Positions 7,155-15,262 of a stretch of 41,990 bases of DNA are shown piece after piece. Each line of letters opens with the position of its first letter. Position 1 is the stretch's first letter. The notes below the pieces were generated by a model that saw only the letters and a program-made list of their open reading frames with translations, was not told the DNA's origin and made no database searches. The translations under genes and the position numbers were made by a program. Source of the stretch: HGM04593 sp045634365 (GTDB lineage: Bacteria > Bacteroidota > Bacteroidia > Bacteroidales > Bacteroidaceae). Location: positions 1-41,990 of the forward strand of contig JAZRAC010000007.1 of assembly GCA_045634365.1 (NCBI GenBank). Reading direction: 5' to 3'.

Positions 7155-8626
7155 TTGTTCAATTTCCACGTTGCACCATCCTTCGAGTCTTTAATCTCAA
7201 AGCCGAGGGCGGCAAGTTCGTTGCGTATGCGGTCGCTGGTTGCCCAATCTTTGGCAGCCTTTGCCGCCTGACGCTGTTCGAGCAACATATCCACCACCTT
7301 GCCGAATGCCTCCTCGCGTGCGCTGTCGGAACCGCGTTCCTCTTTGAGGCCCAGAATATCGAACATAAAGAGCGAGAAGGTCGCTTTAAGCTCGGCAAGG
7401 TCACTCTCGCTGATGGTAGCCTTTTTGTCGGCAATCTGATTGATGGCACGCGACGCGTCGAACAGATGCGAAATAACCTGCGCGGTGTTCATATCATCGT
7501 TCATTGCATCGTAGCACTTGCCGCGCAGGCCTGCAACATCCACGCTTGTGGTAGCGGTTGCGGTGAGGCCGCAAAGAGTCTTGTAAGCATCCATAAGGCG
7601 TTGCATTCCCTTCTCGGCCGCTTGCAGTGCATCGTTGCTGAAATCTACTGTGCTGCGGTAGTGTGCCTGCAATATAAAGAAACGTATTGTCATTGCCGAA
7701 TAGGGCTGTGCAAGCAGTTTGTGCGAGCCTGTGAAGAACTCGTCGAGGGTGATGAAGTTGCCGAGCGACTTACCCATCTTGGTGCCATTTATGGTAATCA
7801 TATTGTTGTGCATCCAATATTTCACAACAGGCTTGCCCATTGCTGCCACCCCCTGTGCAATTTCGCACTCGTGGTGAGGGAAGACAAGGTCCATTCCTCC
7901 GCCGTGAATGTCGAACTGCTCGCCCAGATACTTACGCCCCATAGCCGTACACTCGCAGTGCCAGCCGGGGAAGCCGTCGCTCCACGGCGAGGGCCAACGC
8001 ATAATATGTTCGGGCTGTGCGCACTTCCACAAAGCAAAATCGGCGGGGTTGCGTTTCTCGCTCTGCCCATCAAGTTCGCGTGTGGTGTTGAGCACCTCGT
8101 CGAGATTGCGGCCCGAGAGAATACCATAATTATGTACCTTGTCGTACTTTGCAACATCGAAATAGACCGAGCCTTGGCTCTCATAGGCGTAGCCATTGTC
8201 CAAAATCTCCTTCACAAGCTGAATTTGCTCTATAATATGCCCCGACGCGTGCGGTTCAATACTGGGGGGAAGCACGTTCAACGCCTCCATCACCTTGTGA
8301 TAGTGGAGCGTATACTGCTGCACCACCTCCATTGGCTCCAACTGCTCCAAACGAGCCTTTTTCGAGATTTTATCCTCGCCTTCGTCGGCATCGTGCTCCA
8401 AGTGACCAACGTCGGTGATGTTGCGCACGTAGCGCACCTTGTAGCCCAAATTCTGCAAATAACGGAACAGCACGTCAAAAGTGATTGCGGGGCGTGCGTG
8501 GCCCAAATGAGCAGGGCCATACACAGTGGGGCCGCACACATACAGCCCCACGTTGGGCGCGTGCAACGGCTCGAACAGCTCTTTCTTGCGAGAGAGCGTA
8601 TTGTATATCATAAATTTATTTTCCAT
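7151..8626 (-). CDS. cysS: Cysteinyl-tRNA synthetase
   Basis: This class I synthetase charges tRNA-Cys with cysteine. The 491-residue length is normal. The N-terminus holds YVCGPTVYGPAHLGHARP, which combines the zinc-binding Cys31 and the HIGH-type motif HLGH at 40-43. The later zinc ligands appear in GWHCECTAM and HHECEIAQ. The KMSKS-type loop reads KMGKSLGNF, and the C-terminal helical anticodon domain ends in the FEIKDSKDGATW segment typical of the family. It is the first gene of a three-gene minus-strand unit and is read from a TATCTTCG promoter at 8671-8678. Confidence 0.97.
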   Translation of the reverse strand: MENKFMIYNTLSRKKELFEPLHAPNVGLYVCGPTVYGPAHLGHARPAITFDVLFRYLQNLGYKVRYVRNITDVGHLEHDADEGEDKISKKARLEQLEPMEVVQQYTLHYHKVMEALNVLPPSIEPHASGHIIEQIQLVKEILDNGYAYESQGSVYFDVAKYDKVHNYGILSGRNLDEVLNTTRELDGQSEKRNPADFALWKCAQPEHIMRWPSPWSDGFPGWHCECTAMGRKYLGEQFDIHGGGMDLVFPHHECEIAQGVAAMGKPVVKYWMHNNMITINGTKMGKSLGNFITLDEFFTGSHKLLAQPYSAMTIRFFILQAHYRSTVDFSNDALQAAEKGMQRLMDAYKTLCGLTATATTSVDVAGLRGKCYDAMNDDMNTAQVISHLFDASRAINQIADKKATISESDLAELKATFSLFMFDILGLKEERGSDSAREEAFGKVVDMLLEQRQAAKAAKDWATSDRIRNELAALGFEIKDSKDGATWKLNK

Positions 8627-8655
8627 ATATCTGTTGTTTTATTATTGTTATCTGT

Positions 8656-8678
8656 TTCGCATCTCGGATGCGAAGATA
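8656..8678 (-). promoter_or_regulatory. cysS promoter with a perfect palindrome at the expected transcription start
   Basis: On the minus strand a -7 box TATCTTCG lies at 8678-8671. It runs directly into the palindrome TTCGCATC-CGA-GATGCGAA (8656-8674), whose first arm shares four bases with the -7 box. The start of transcription should fall inside the palindrome, so it could be an operator or a 5'-end stem of the mRNA. Confidence 0.55.
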
Positions 8679-8752
8679 CAAAGAAAAAACAAGATAATGA
8701 AACTATAAAAGCACGAAGAGGGAGAAATATGCGGCAAAAAAGCCGAGAGCCT

Positions 8753-9256
8753 TCATCTGTAATCCTTCAATACCCGTTGCAGATGCTGACGCGTGAAGAA
8801 TATGCGGCTCTTTACAGTGCCGAGCGGCAGGGCGAGCCTTTCGGCTATTTCGCGGTACTTGAACCCCGACAGATGCATAAGAAAGGGGATGCGATATTCG
8901 CGTGCAAGGCTGTGCACCACTCTGAATATTTCCTTACTGTCGTAGTTATTCTCGGTTATATAGTCGTCGAATTCCTGCGACTGGTTCATATGAAAAAGAT
9001 TATCCGTGTGGTCGACAAATGTTTGGTCGCGCACCACCTTGCGATAATTATTTATGAATATATTGCGCATAATGGTATACACCCACCCTTTAAAATTTGT
9101 GTCGGGCATATACTTATCCATATTATCCAATGCCTTCAACGATGTTTCCTGCAATAAATCGTTCGCCTCCTCTTTATCTGCTGTCAGTTTATATGCGAAA
9201 CGTTGCAATTCCGACTGAACTTCCAGCAACTCCTTCCTAAATTTTGCAGCATCCAC
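8753..9256 (-). CDS. ECF-type RNA polymerase sigma factor (sigma-70 family)
   Basis: The 167-residue protein has the two domains of an extracytoplasmic-function sigma factor. Region 2 (about residues 12-80) contains LTADKEEANDLLQETSLKAL and the -10-recognising FKGWVYTIMRNIFINNYRK. Region 4 (about 108-165) contains the HTH MHLSGFKYREIAERLALPLGTVKSRI. The only suitable start is GTG at 9256. No anti-sigma factor gene lies next to it, so it is an orphan in this window. Its start codon lies at the edge of an inverted repeat (9256-9300). The regulon cannot be told from sequence. Confidence 0.93.
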   Translation of the reverse strand: MDAAKFRKELLEVQSELQRFAYKLTADKEEANDLLQETSLKALDNMDKYMPDTNFKGWVYTIMRNIFINNYRKVVRDQTFVDHTDNLFHMNQSQEFDDYITENNYDSKEIFRVVHSLAREYRIPFLMHLSGFKYREIAERLALPLGTVKSRIFFTRQHLQRVLKDYR

Positions 9257-9300
9257 TGTTACAATATTTTATATTTAGTATAATACATCTTATGTAACAG
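9256..9300 (-). promoter_or_regulatory. Inverted repeat upstream of the ECF sigma factor gene
   Basis: Perfect 8-base arms CTGTTACA (9256-9263) and TGTAACAG (9293-9300), 37 bases centre to centre, enclose an AT-only core. The inner arm touches the GTG start codon. It could be an operator pair or a leader stem; no known recognition site is matched. Confidence 0.4.
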
Positions 9301-9351
9301 AAGAGCCCTGCATTTTGTTCGAGAGGAGCAACCTTTCAAGCAACAAAGAAG

Positions 9352-9387
9352 AAAAAAGCGGGACAGGTTCTTCTTCCCGTCCCGCCT
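9352..9387 (-). terminator. Terminator after ispG
   Basis: Stem GCGGGAC / GTCCCGC (9359-9365 and 9380-9386), followed on the minus strand by a T run (A's at 9352-9357). It lies about 20 bases after the ispG stop. Confidence 0.9.
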
Positions 9388-9405
9388 ATAACAATTACAG
9401 TTTGT

Positions 9406-11145
9406 TTACTGTTTATTCCTGTCACTCTCTATCAACTGCAAAAGATGCTCGATAGCCTCTTCCTCGGGGATATTTTTCTCCACACACTCTTTTTGACGAT
9501 AGAGGCTCACCTTGCCGCGAGCAGCACCCACATAGCCATAATCGGCATCGGCCATTTCGCCGGGGCCGTTCACAATGCATCCCATCACTCCTATTTTGAG
9601 CCCTTTAAGATGGGCGGTGGCGGCTTTTATCTTGGCAAGCGTACCTTGAAGGTCGTACATTGTGCGGCCACAACCGGGGCAGGCAATATATTCGGTTTTG
9701 CTTATACGGGCGCGGGTAGCCTGCAATATTCCAAAGGCAATGGAGTTAATCTCCTCGGCCGAGATTCCGGGGTTCTCTATCCAGACGCCATCGACAAGGC
9801 CATCGATGAGTAATACGCCAAGGTCGGCAGCGGCTTTTATGCGCAGGCTCTCAACAGCCTGTTCCTTGTAGCAACGATGCACTATTACCGGTGCCGCTAC
9901 CCCCTCGACAGCCAATTTATGCACCACCGCACGAAGCTCGCCCACAGGGTTGGCGTGAACGCTGTTGGCAACGATTATAATATCCTTCAACGATTTTAGT
10001 TTCGCAACATTTTCGGGGGTGAGGCAACGGATGCAGAGGGAGATTGCCTTGCCGTCGGCAGCCTCATCAATGCCCACCGTGGGGAATTGCGAGCCTATAT
10101 AATCGGGGGTAATATCGGGAGAGGAGACTGCCTCGCCCACCACCACAGGCACTTGTGAACCGCCCACATTACCAACGATGGCTGTTGCACGACGTACGGG
10201 CTCTTCGTAACAGAAGCCTTCGTAAGGAGCACCCGCAACAGGTTGGTGCCCGTTGCGCACAGAGATATAATCGACAAGCTCTTTGGCCACAGGAATTTCA
10301 TTCTCGGGAGCCTCGGCAAGGGAGACGCGCACCGTGTCGCCTATTCCGTCGGCAAGCAAGGCTCCAATGCCCACTGCACTCTTTATGCGGCCATCCTCGG
10401 CATCACCGGCCTCGGTAACGCCCAGATGGAGGGGGAAGGATATTCCCTCGGCAACCATCACCGCCACCAGACGGCGCACGGTGGTTACCATCATTGATGT
10501 GTTGCTGGTCTTTATGGAGACTACCACATTGGAGAAATTCTCGTCGCGACAAACACGCAGAAACTCCATACACGACTCAACCACGCCCGAAGGTGTGTCG
10601 CCGTAACGGCTCATTATGCGGTCGGAGAGTGAGCCGTGGTTCACGCCCACGCGAATAGCCTTTCCGTTGGCCTTGCACAGATTGAGAAAAGCCACGAAAC
10701 GCTCGCGCAAGCGTTTCAATTCTTCGGCATATTCAGCATCGGTATAATCGATGTGTTTAAAGACGCGGGCTGTATCGACATAATTTCCCGGGTTCACGCG
10801 CACTTTGTCGGCATACTGCGCGGCAGTGTCGGCTACCGATGCGTTAAAATGGACATCGGCCACAAGGGGCACATTGCAGCCACGGACACGCAACTGCTCC
10901 TTTATATTACCAAGATTTACAGCCTCGCGGTTGCCCTGTGTGGTGAGGCGGACAAGCTCGCCACCCTTGTCCACAATGCGTAACACCTGCTCCACGCTAC
11001 CCTCGGTGTCCATTGTGGAGGTATTGGTCATAGATTGCACCCTCACAGGGTTCTCGCAACCTATTTTCACTCCTCCCACGTTAACCTCTACCGTGGCGCG
11101 ACGGCGGTAGTTAAAGAGGTTTATTTCAGTTTGTTTTGTAGTCAT
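9406..11145 (-). CDS. ispG: 4-hydroxy-3-methylbut-2-en-1-yl diphosphate synthase (IspG/GcpE), long form
   Basis: IspG reduces MEcPP to HMBPP in the MEP route to isoprenoids and carries a 4Fe-4S cluster. The protein is 579 residues. An N-terminal TIM-barrel opens with VGGVKIGCENPVRVQSMTNT, and the C-terminal cluster domain has Cys489 and Cys492 in CPGCGRTMYD, Cys523 in MGCIVNGPGE and Glu530. The ~220 residues between the barrel and cluster domains correspond to the extra domain of the long IspG form found in Bacteroidota, Chlamydiae and plants. The start at 11145 overlaps purE by 20 bases; upstream in-frame codons up to 11262 lie within purE and are rejected. It is the last gene of fbp-purE-ispG. 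Confidence 0.96.
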   Translation of the reverse strand: MTTKQTEINLFNYRRRATVEVNVGGVKIGCENPVRVQSMTNTSTMDTEGSVEQVLRIVDKGGELVRLTTQGNREAVNLGNIKEQLRVRGCNVPLVADVHFNASVADTAAQYADKVRVNPGNYVDTARVFKHIDYTDAEYAEELKRLRERFVAFLNLCKANGKAIRVGVNHGSLSDRIMSRYGDTPSGVVESCMEFLRVCRDENFSNVVVSIKTSNTSMMVTTVRRLVAVMVAEGISFPLHLGVTEAGDAEDGRIKSAVGIGALLADGIGDTVRVSLAEAPENEIPVAKELVDYISVRNGHQPVAGAPYEGFCYEEPVRRATAIVGNVGGSQVPVVVGEAVSSPDITPDYIGSQFPTVGIDEAADGKAISLCIRCLTPENVAKLKSLKDIIIVANSVHANPVGELRAVVHKLAVEGVAAPVIVHRCYKEQAVESLRIKAAADLGVLLIDGLVDGVWIENPGISAEEINSIAFGILQATRARISKTEYIACPGCGRTMYDLQGTLAKIKAATAHLKGLKIGVMGCIVNGPGEMADADYGYVGAARGKVSLYRQKECVEKNIPEEEAIEHLLQLIESDRNKQ

Positions 11146-11632
11146 ATTTAAGTTCTTTGAGCTCTTCGTTGGCTTTTTCAATCTTCTTTTTAAGATTCTC
11201 TTTGTACGACGCAAGGCGTGTGGCAAGTTCCGTGTCGGCAAGCGAGAGCATCTCCACCGCAAGGATTGCAGCGTTGAGCGATGCGTTCACGCCCACTGTG
11301 GCCACGGGAATTCCGGGAGGCATCTGCACTATTGCGAGCAGAGCATCCATTCCGTCGAGTGTGCTGTTTATGGGCACTCCGATAACAGGCAGCGTGGTGC
11401 TTGCCGCAATAACGCCGGGGAGGTGCGCAGCCATTCCTGCGGCGGCTATAATTATTTTAACGCCACGTTCTTTTGCACCCTTGGCAAACTGTTCGACAGC
11501 CTCGGGAGTGCGATGGGCCGAAAGAGCATTTACCTCGAAAGGTACCTGCATTTCGTTGAGAAAATCGGTGGCTTTTTTCATTACGGGAAGGTCGGAGGTG
11601 CTTCCCATTATAACACTTACAATAGCTTTCAT
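11126..11632 (-). CDS. purE: N5-carboxyaminoimidazole ribonucleotide mutase (PurE, class I)
   Basis: PurE converts N5-CAIR to CAIR in purine synthesis. The 168-residue product contains the family hallmarks VIMGSTSDLPVMKKA at the N-terminus, the catalytic-loop SAHRTPE, AAAGMAAHLPGVIA and PVIGVPI. This fits the class I mutase, which works with PurK. The ATG at 11632 directly precedes the conserved first strand; an upstream start at 11656 would add eight lysine/asparagine-rich residues. It lies 27 bases after fbp and overlaps the start of ispG. No purK is visible in the window. Confidence 0.95.
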   Translation of the reverse strand: MKAIVSVIMGSTSDLPVMKKATDFLNEMQVPFEVNALSAHRTPEAVEQFAKGAKERGVKIIIAAAGMAAHLPGVIAASTTLPVIGVPINSTLDGMDALLAIVQMPPGIPVATVGVNASLNAAILAVEMLSLADTELATRLASYKENLKKKIEKANEELKELKYDYKTN

Positions 11633-11659
11633 ATATTTGTTTTTTATTATTTTCAATTA

Positions 11660-13651
11660 TTATGGTCGTTCTTTTATCACACCCTTACGATAGGCTGTGT
11701 GCAGCCTTTCAAGGTCGTTTATTTTGAGCTTTATTCCGCGGCCAATATCTGTGTCGGCAACATTTTCGCGACGGCCCATCATCTCCACAATCTGCGTGGT
11801 GCTGTGAATGTCGGTTCCGTTGAGCACAGCCTCCTCGGTGGATGTAAATGGTTCGTGCTGCACAAGCTGGAAGCCGCGGCTGTGATACACAAGCGTGTAG
11901 CCGGCAATTCCGGTGCGGTTGTGGTAGACGCGCGAGAAGCCGCCGTCGATAACCATCAAGCGACCATCGGCTTTTATGGGATTCTCTCCCTTGAATACAC
12001 GCACGGGAACGTGACCGTTGATTATGTGGCGGTGGTTGCCCTGTACGCCAAATTCATCGAGAATATAGTCGCACACCTCCGCTTGGTCGCGCAATATATA
12101 GTACCATCCTTTGGGCTCTTTCTGAACCTCTTTATCGGTGAGCAGATAGCGTTCAAAGGTTGCCATCTTCGATTTTCCGAAGAGGGGCGATTGGGGGCCG
12201 CACCACAGGTACCAGAAAAAGTCGGCAGCCTTTTCGCGCTCGACACTGTTTACATCATTGTCGAATGCCGAGCGGGCTATGCGCTCCACTCTTTTCATAA
12301 GTTCCTTGCCCTTTACCACCGTGCCGTTTATGGATACTTCGCGCATTGTGCCATCCTCGTTCAAGGGCACCGATGCGTGGAACATAAGGTTGGAGTTATA
12401 AATAACATACATTCCGCCGCGCATAAGCAGGCAGTTGACGTGATTCTGCAAACGCTCGCTACGGGTGAATGAGTAGCGCAGACGCTCCATAAGGTCGGCC
12501 TCCTCGGGGGTAAGTGCGTAGGGGTTCGAGGGATCGAGCGTGGGCCACAATGTGTCGAGCATAGGATACTCCTTGCCGTCGATGGTTATTGTGCCGCGCT
12601 CTTTGTTTATGTGCTCCATAAGGCAACGGTCACTCATTTCCCAATCGGGGTACTTCATTGCTATTGCCCCCGACAATTTAAATTCAATCACCGACACGGC
12701 CTTGTGCATCTGCGCAATGAGGCGTATATCCTTTTCTGTGTGATTGGTGCGCTCCTCATCCACACGGGGATAGTAAATTTCGCAGGGGTCGTCGGCATAT
12801 TGCTCCATTGCAAAGGTTGCCAGAGGCACCATATTTATGGCGTATCCATCTTCGAGCGTGCGAGTATTGGCGTCGCGCAACGAGAGGCGAAGCACGCTGG
12901 CTATACAGCACAGGTTACCAGCCGCGGCACCCATCCACAGAACATCGTGGTTGCCCCACGTAATATCAAGATGATGGTAATTGCACAGAGTATCCATTAT
13001 CAAGTGAGCACCGGGGCCACGGTCGAAAATATCGCCCAGAATGTGCAGGCGGTCGATAGCCAGGCGCTGTATCAGTGAGCATAGGGCTATTATAAAGTGG
13101 TCGGCACGGCGAGTGTGGATTATGGTATTTACAATTGCCGAGAAGTAGGCCTGTTTGTTGCGGTCATCGTTGGCCTCGTGCAACAGCTCTTCTATTATAT
13201 AGGCATACTCTTCGGGGAGGCTCTTACGCACCTTGGAGCGGGTGTATTTCGACGAAATACTGCGGCACACGGTTATGAGACGATTGAGCATCACCGTGTA
13301 ATACTCTTCCATATTCTCACACTCCTGCTTCACGAGTTTCAATTTCTTCTCGGGGTAGTAGATGAGTGTGCAGAGCTCTTTCTTGGCCTTCTCGGAGAGA
13401 GAGTCGCCAAAAAGGTCGTTCACCTTGCGCTTTATATTACCCGACGCATTGCGCAGCACGTGCTCAAAGGCCTCATTCTCGCCGTGAAGGTCGGCCAAAA
13501 AGTGCTCGGTGGGCTTGGGAAGCTGCAATATAGCTTCGAGATTTATAATTTCGGTGGTAACACTCGATATTGTGGGAAAATCGCGTGCCAGCAGACGCAA
13601 ATAGCGTATATCCTCTTTTACATCCTCTATCGTAATCTGTTTCTGTGCCAT
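11660..13651 (-). CDS. fbp: Fructose-1,6-bisphosphatase class III
   Basis: The enzyme removes the C1 phosphate of fructose-1,6-bisphosphate in gluconeogenesis. The product is 663 residues, the usual size for class III (Bacillus Fbp-like) enzymes and about twice the size of class I/II enzymes. It carries metallophosphatase motifs in order: FLADLHGENEAF, LGDIFDRGPGAH, TWGNHDVLWMG and, near the C-terminus, INGHVPV. The ATG at 13651 is used; a more distal start at 13696 would run through a palindrome that belongs to the leader. It is the first gene of an apparent fbp-purE-ispG operon. Confidence 0.95.
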   Translation of the reverse strand: MAQKQITIEDVKEDIRYLRLLARDFPTISSVTTEIINLEAILQLPKPTEHFLADLHGENEAFEHVLRNASGNIKRKVNDLFGDSLSEKAKKELCTLIYYPEKKLKLVKQECENMEEYYTVMLNRLITVCRSISSKYTRSKVRKSLPEEYAYIIEELLHEANDDRNKQAYFSAIVNTIIHTRRADHFIIALCSLIQRLAIDRLHILGDIFDRGPGAHLIMDTLCNYHHLDITWGNHDVLWMGAAAGNLCCIASVLRLSLRDANTRTLEDGYAINMVPLATFAMEQYADDPCEIYYPRVDEERTNHTEKDIRLIAQMHKAVSVIEFKLSGAIAMKYPDWEMSDRCLMEHINKERGTITIDGKEYPMLDTLWPTLDPSNPYALTPEEADLMERLRYSFTRSERLQNHVNCLLMRGGMYVIYNSNLMFHASVPLNEDGTMREVSINGTVVKGKELMKRVERIARSAFDNDVNSVEREKAADFFWYLWCGPQSPLFGKSKMATFERYLLTDKEVQKEPKGWYYILRDQAEVCDYILDEFGVQGNHRHIINGHVPVRVFKGENPIKADGRLMVIDGGFSRVYHNRTGIAGYTLVYHSRGFQLVQHEPFTSTEEAVLNGTDIHSTTQIVEMMGRRENVADTDIGRGIKLKINDLERLHTAYRKGVIKERP

Positions 13652-13677
13652 AATCTCTTGCTTTTTATTGTTTACAC

Positions 13678-13715
13678 TGCCGAGCAGGCTCGGCAACGGT
13701 ATTATTGCAAATTTA
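13678..13715 (-). promoter_or_regulatory. fbp promoter and 5'-end palindrome
   Basis: On the minus strand the -7 box TAAATTTG is at 13715-13708. The palindrome TGCCGAGC-AG-GCTCGGCA follows at 13695-13678, so a GC-rich hairpin would form at or very near the 5' end of the mRNA, ~27 bases before the ATG. It may act as an mRNA stabiliser or a binding site. Confidence 0.5.
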
Positions 13716-13727
13716 TAGCTAATTTCC

Positions 13728-13759
13728 GAAAAGACAAAAGATATATTGAAAATATATCT
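13728..13759 (-). terminator. Possible AT-rich terminator after rpoN
   Basis: Perfect 9-base stem AGATATATT / AATATATCT with a three-base loop (13739-13759), followed on the minus strand by TTTTGTCTTTT. The stem has few GC pairs, so strength is uncertain. It lies ~50 bases after the rpoN stop and just upstream of the fbp promoter. Confidence 0.45.
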
Positions 13760-13811
13760 GCAAAGAGTTCTATTGAAACATTTATTAAGAGGGGAGGGAG
13801 GAGCACCGCCG

Positions 13812-15260
13812 TCACTCCCTGCGCAAACGGGCTACGGGAATGTGCAGATGTTCGCGATACTTTGCAACCGTGCGGCGGGCAAGGGTGAAGCCCTGCTCAT
13901 GCAGAAGAGCCATAAGTTCCTCGTCGGTGAGAGGCTTGCGTTTATCCTCGCCATCGACAAGTTCTTGAATTATGCGGTAGAGTTCTCGCACCGAGCGTTC
14001 ACCGCCATCGGCAGTGGCAACACCGTCGCTGAAAAAGTATTTCAGCGGATAGATGCCCCACGGCAATTGAGCATATTTACTGTTGCTCACGCGCGATATT
14101 GTGGAGATGTCGTACCCCACACGCTTGGCAATATCTTCGAGTATCATAGGAGTGAGCAGCGACTCATCGCCACCGCCCGTAAAGAAAGGCTTTTGTGCCT
14201 CCACTATTGCCTGCATCGTGCGCAAGAGTGTCTCCTCGCGCTGCTTTATGGCACTGATAAAGCCCTTGGCCGACTCTATCTTTTGTTTAAGAAACTGCGC
14301 TGCCGCACGATGTTCGGGATTGTCGCTGCGAGCCTGCTCGGCAAGCATACTCTCATATTCGCCACTCACCCGCAACGATGGCACATAATAGTTATTGAGG
14401 GCAACGGTTACATAGTCGCCCTGAACATCTATATTAAAATCGGGAACAATCTGCTGGTGGTTTATTCCCACACTCTCCACAAGCGAGGCTCCGGGGCGGG
14501 GATTGAGGCGCACAATGTCGGCAATTGCCTCGCGAAACTCCTCCTCGCCAACGCCTAATTTCGCAGGGAGCGCGTCCCAACGCTTTTTTGTAAAATCGTC
14601 GTAATAATCGGTGACAATGCGCTTGTGCAACGAAAGGTCGCGCTCTTCGCCGTTGCGGGAGAGTTGCAGTAACAGACACTCCTGCAAAGAACGGGCCGCA
14701 ATGCCTGCCGGCTCGAAGCCCTGTATCATTTTCAGCACCTCCTCAATCTCCTGTTGCGAGGGGGCGATTGAGGCATAGAGCAACAGTTCATCTTCAATCT
14801 CGACAAGGGGTTTATGCAGCAATCCATCGTCGTCGAGCGAGCCTATAAGATATTCGCCAATCACCTGCTGTTGCGGGGTGAGAGAAAGCTCGCCCAACTG
14901 CTCGACAAGAGTATCGCCAAACGATTGTGCATCGCTTATCGGAATATCGGCACGCTCGCCGCCGCCACGATAGTCCCAACCGTTATATTCGGGAACATCG
15001 TCGGGGGAGCTGTAATCGTCGGCCGAGTCATAGGAGGCGGGAAAATCGCCATCACCACCCATCTGCGCTTCGTCGGCGGGAGAATAGTCGGGCTCCACCG
15101 TTTCAAGAGCCGGATTTTCCATCACCTCGCCACGCACACGCTCCTCAACCTCGATGGTTGTGAGTTCCAGCAGACGCGCCACCAGCACCTGCTGCGGCGA
15201 TAGTGTCTGTGTCTGAATCTGTTGCTGTGTCTGTGTTTGCGCGAAGTGTGTTTTTGTCAT
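13812..15260 (-). CDS. rpoN: RNA polymerase sigma-54 factor
   Basis: Sigma-54 directs RNA polymerase to -24/-12 promoters that need an AAA+ activator. The 482-residue protein has the three expected parts: a Gln-rich N-terminal activator-interacting region (QTQTQQQIQTQTLSPQQVLVARLLELT), an acidic linker (about residues 60-110), and a core-binding and DNA-binding C-terminal half. It ends with the RpoN box ARRTVAKYRE followed by LHIPVARLRR. The ATG at 15260 starts two bases after the stop of the upstream kinase gene, so the two are coupled. No sigma-54 activator gene is in the window. Confidence 0.96.
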   Translation of the reverse strand: MTKTHFAQTQTQQQIQTQTLSPQQVLVARLLELTTIEVEERVRGEVMENPALETVEPDYSPADEAQMGGDGDFPASYDSADDYSSPDDVPEYNGWDYRGGGERADIPISDAQSFGDTLVEQLGELSLTPQQQVIGEYLIGSLDDDGLLHKPLVEIEDELLLYASIAPSQQEIEEVLKMIQGFEPAGIAARSLQECLLLQLSRNGEERDLSLHKRIVTDYYDDFTKKRWDALPAKLGVGEEEFREAIADIVRLNPRPGASLVESVGINHQQIVPDFNIDVQGDYVTVALNNYYVPSLRVSGEYESMLAEQARSDNPEHRAAAQFLKQKIESAKGFISAIKQREETLLRTMQAIVEAQKPFFTGGGDESLLTPMILEDIAKRVGYDISTISRVSNSKYAQLPWGIYPLKYFFSDGVATADGGERSVRELYRIIQELVDGEDKRKPLTDEELMALLHEQGFTLARRTVAKYREHLHIPVARLRRE

Positions 15261-15262
15261 AA

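Noticed and set aside
8726..8752. CGGC/GCCG hairpin around an A run as terminator of the ECF sigma factor gene
   Set aside because: The homopolymer run forms the loop rather than following the stem, so it does not look like an intrinsic terminator.
7466..9157. 563-codon plus-strand frame opposite cysS
   Set aside because: It is antisense to a clear cysteinyl-tRNA synthetase and an ECF sigma factor, has no recognisable domain, is rich in Cys/His/Ile typical of shadow frames, and crosses two genes and their intergenic region.
11146..11262. N-terminal extension of ispG
   Set aside because: The added residues are Arg/Lys-rich, lie entirely within purE, and do not belong to the family; the ATG at 11145 directly precedes the conserved start.
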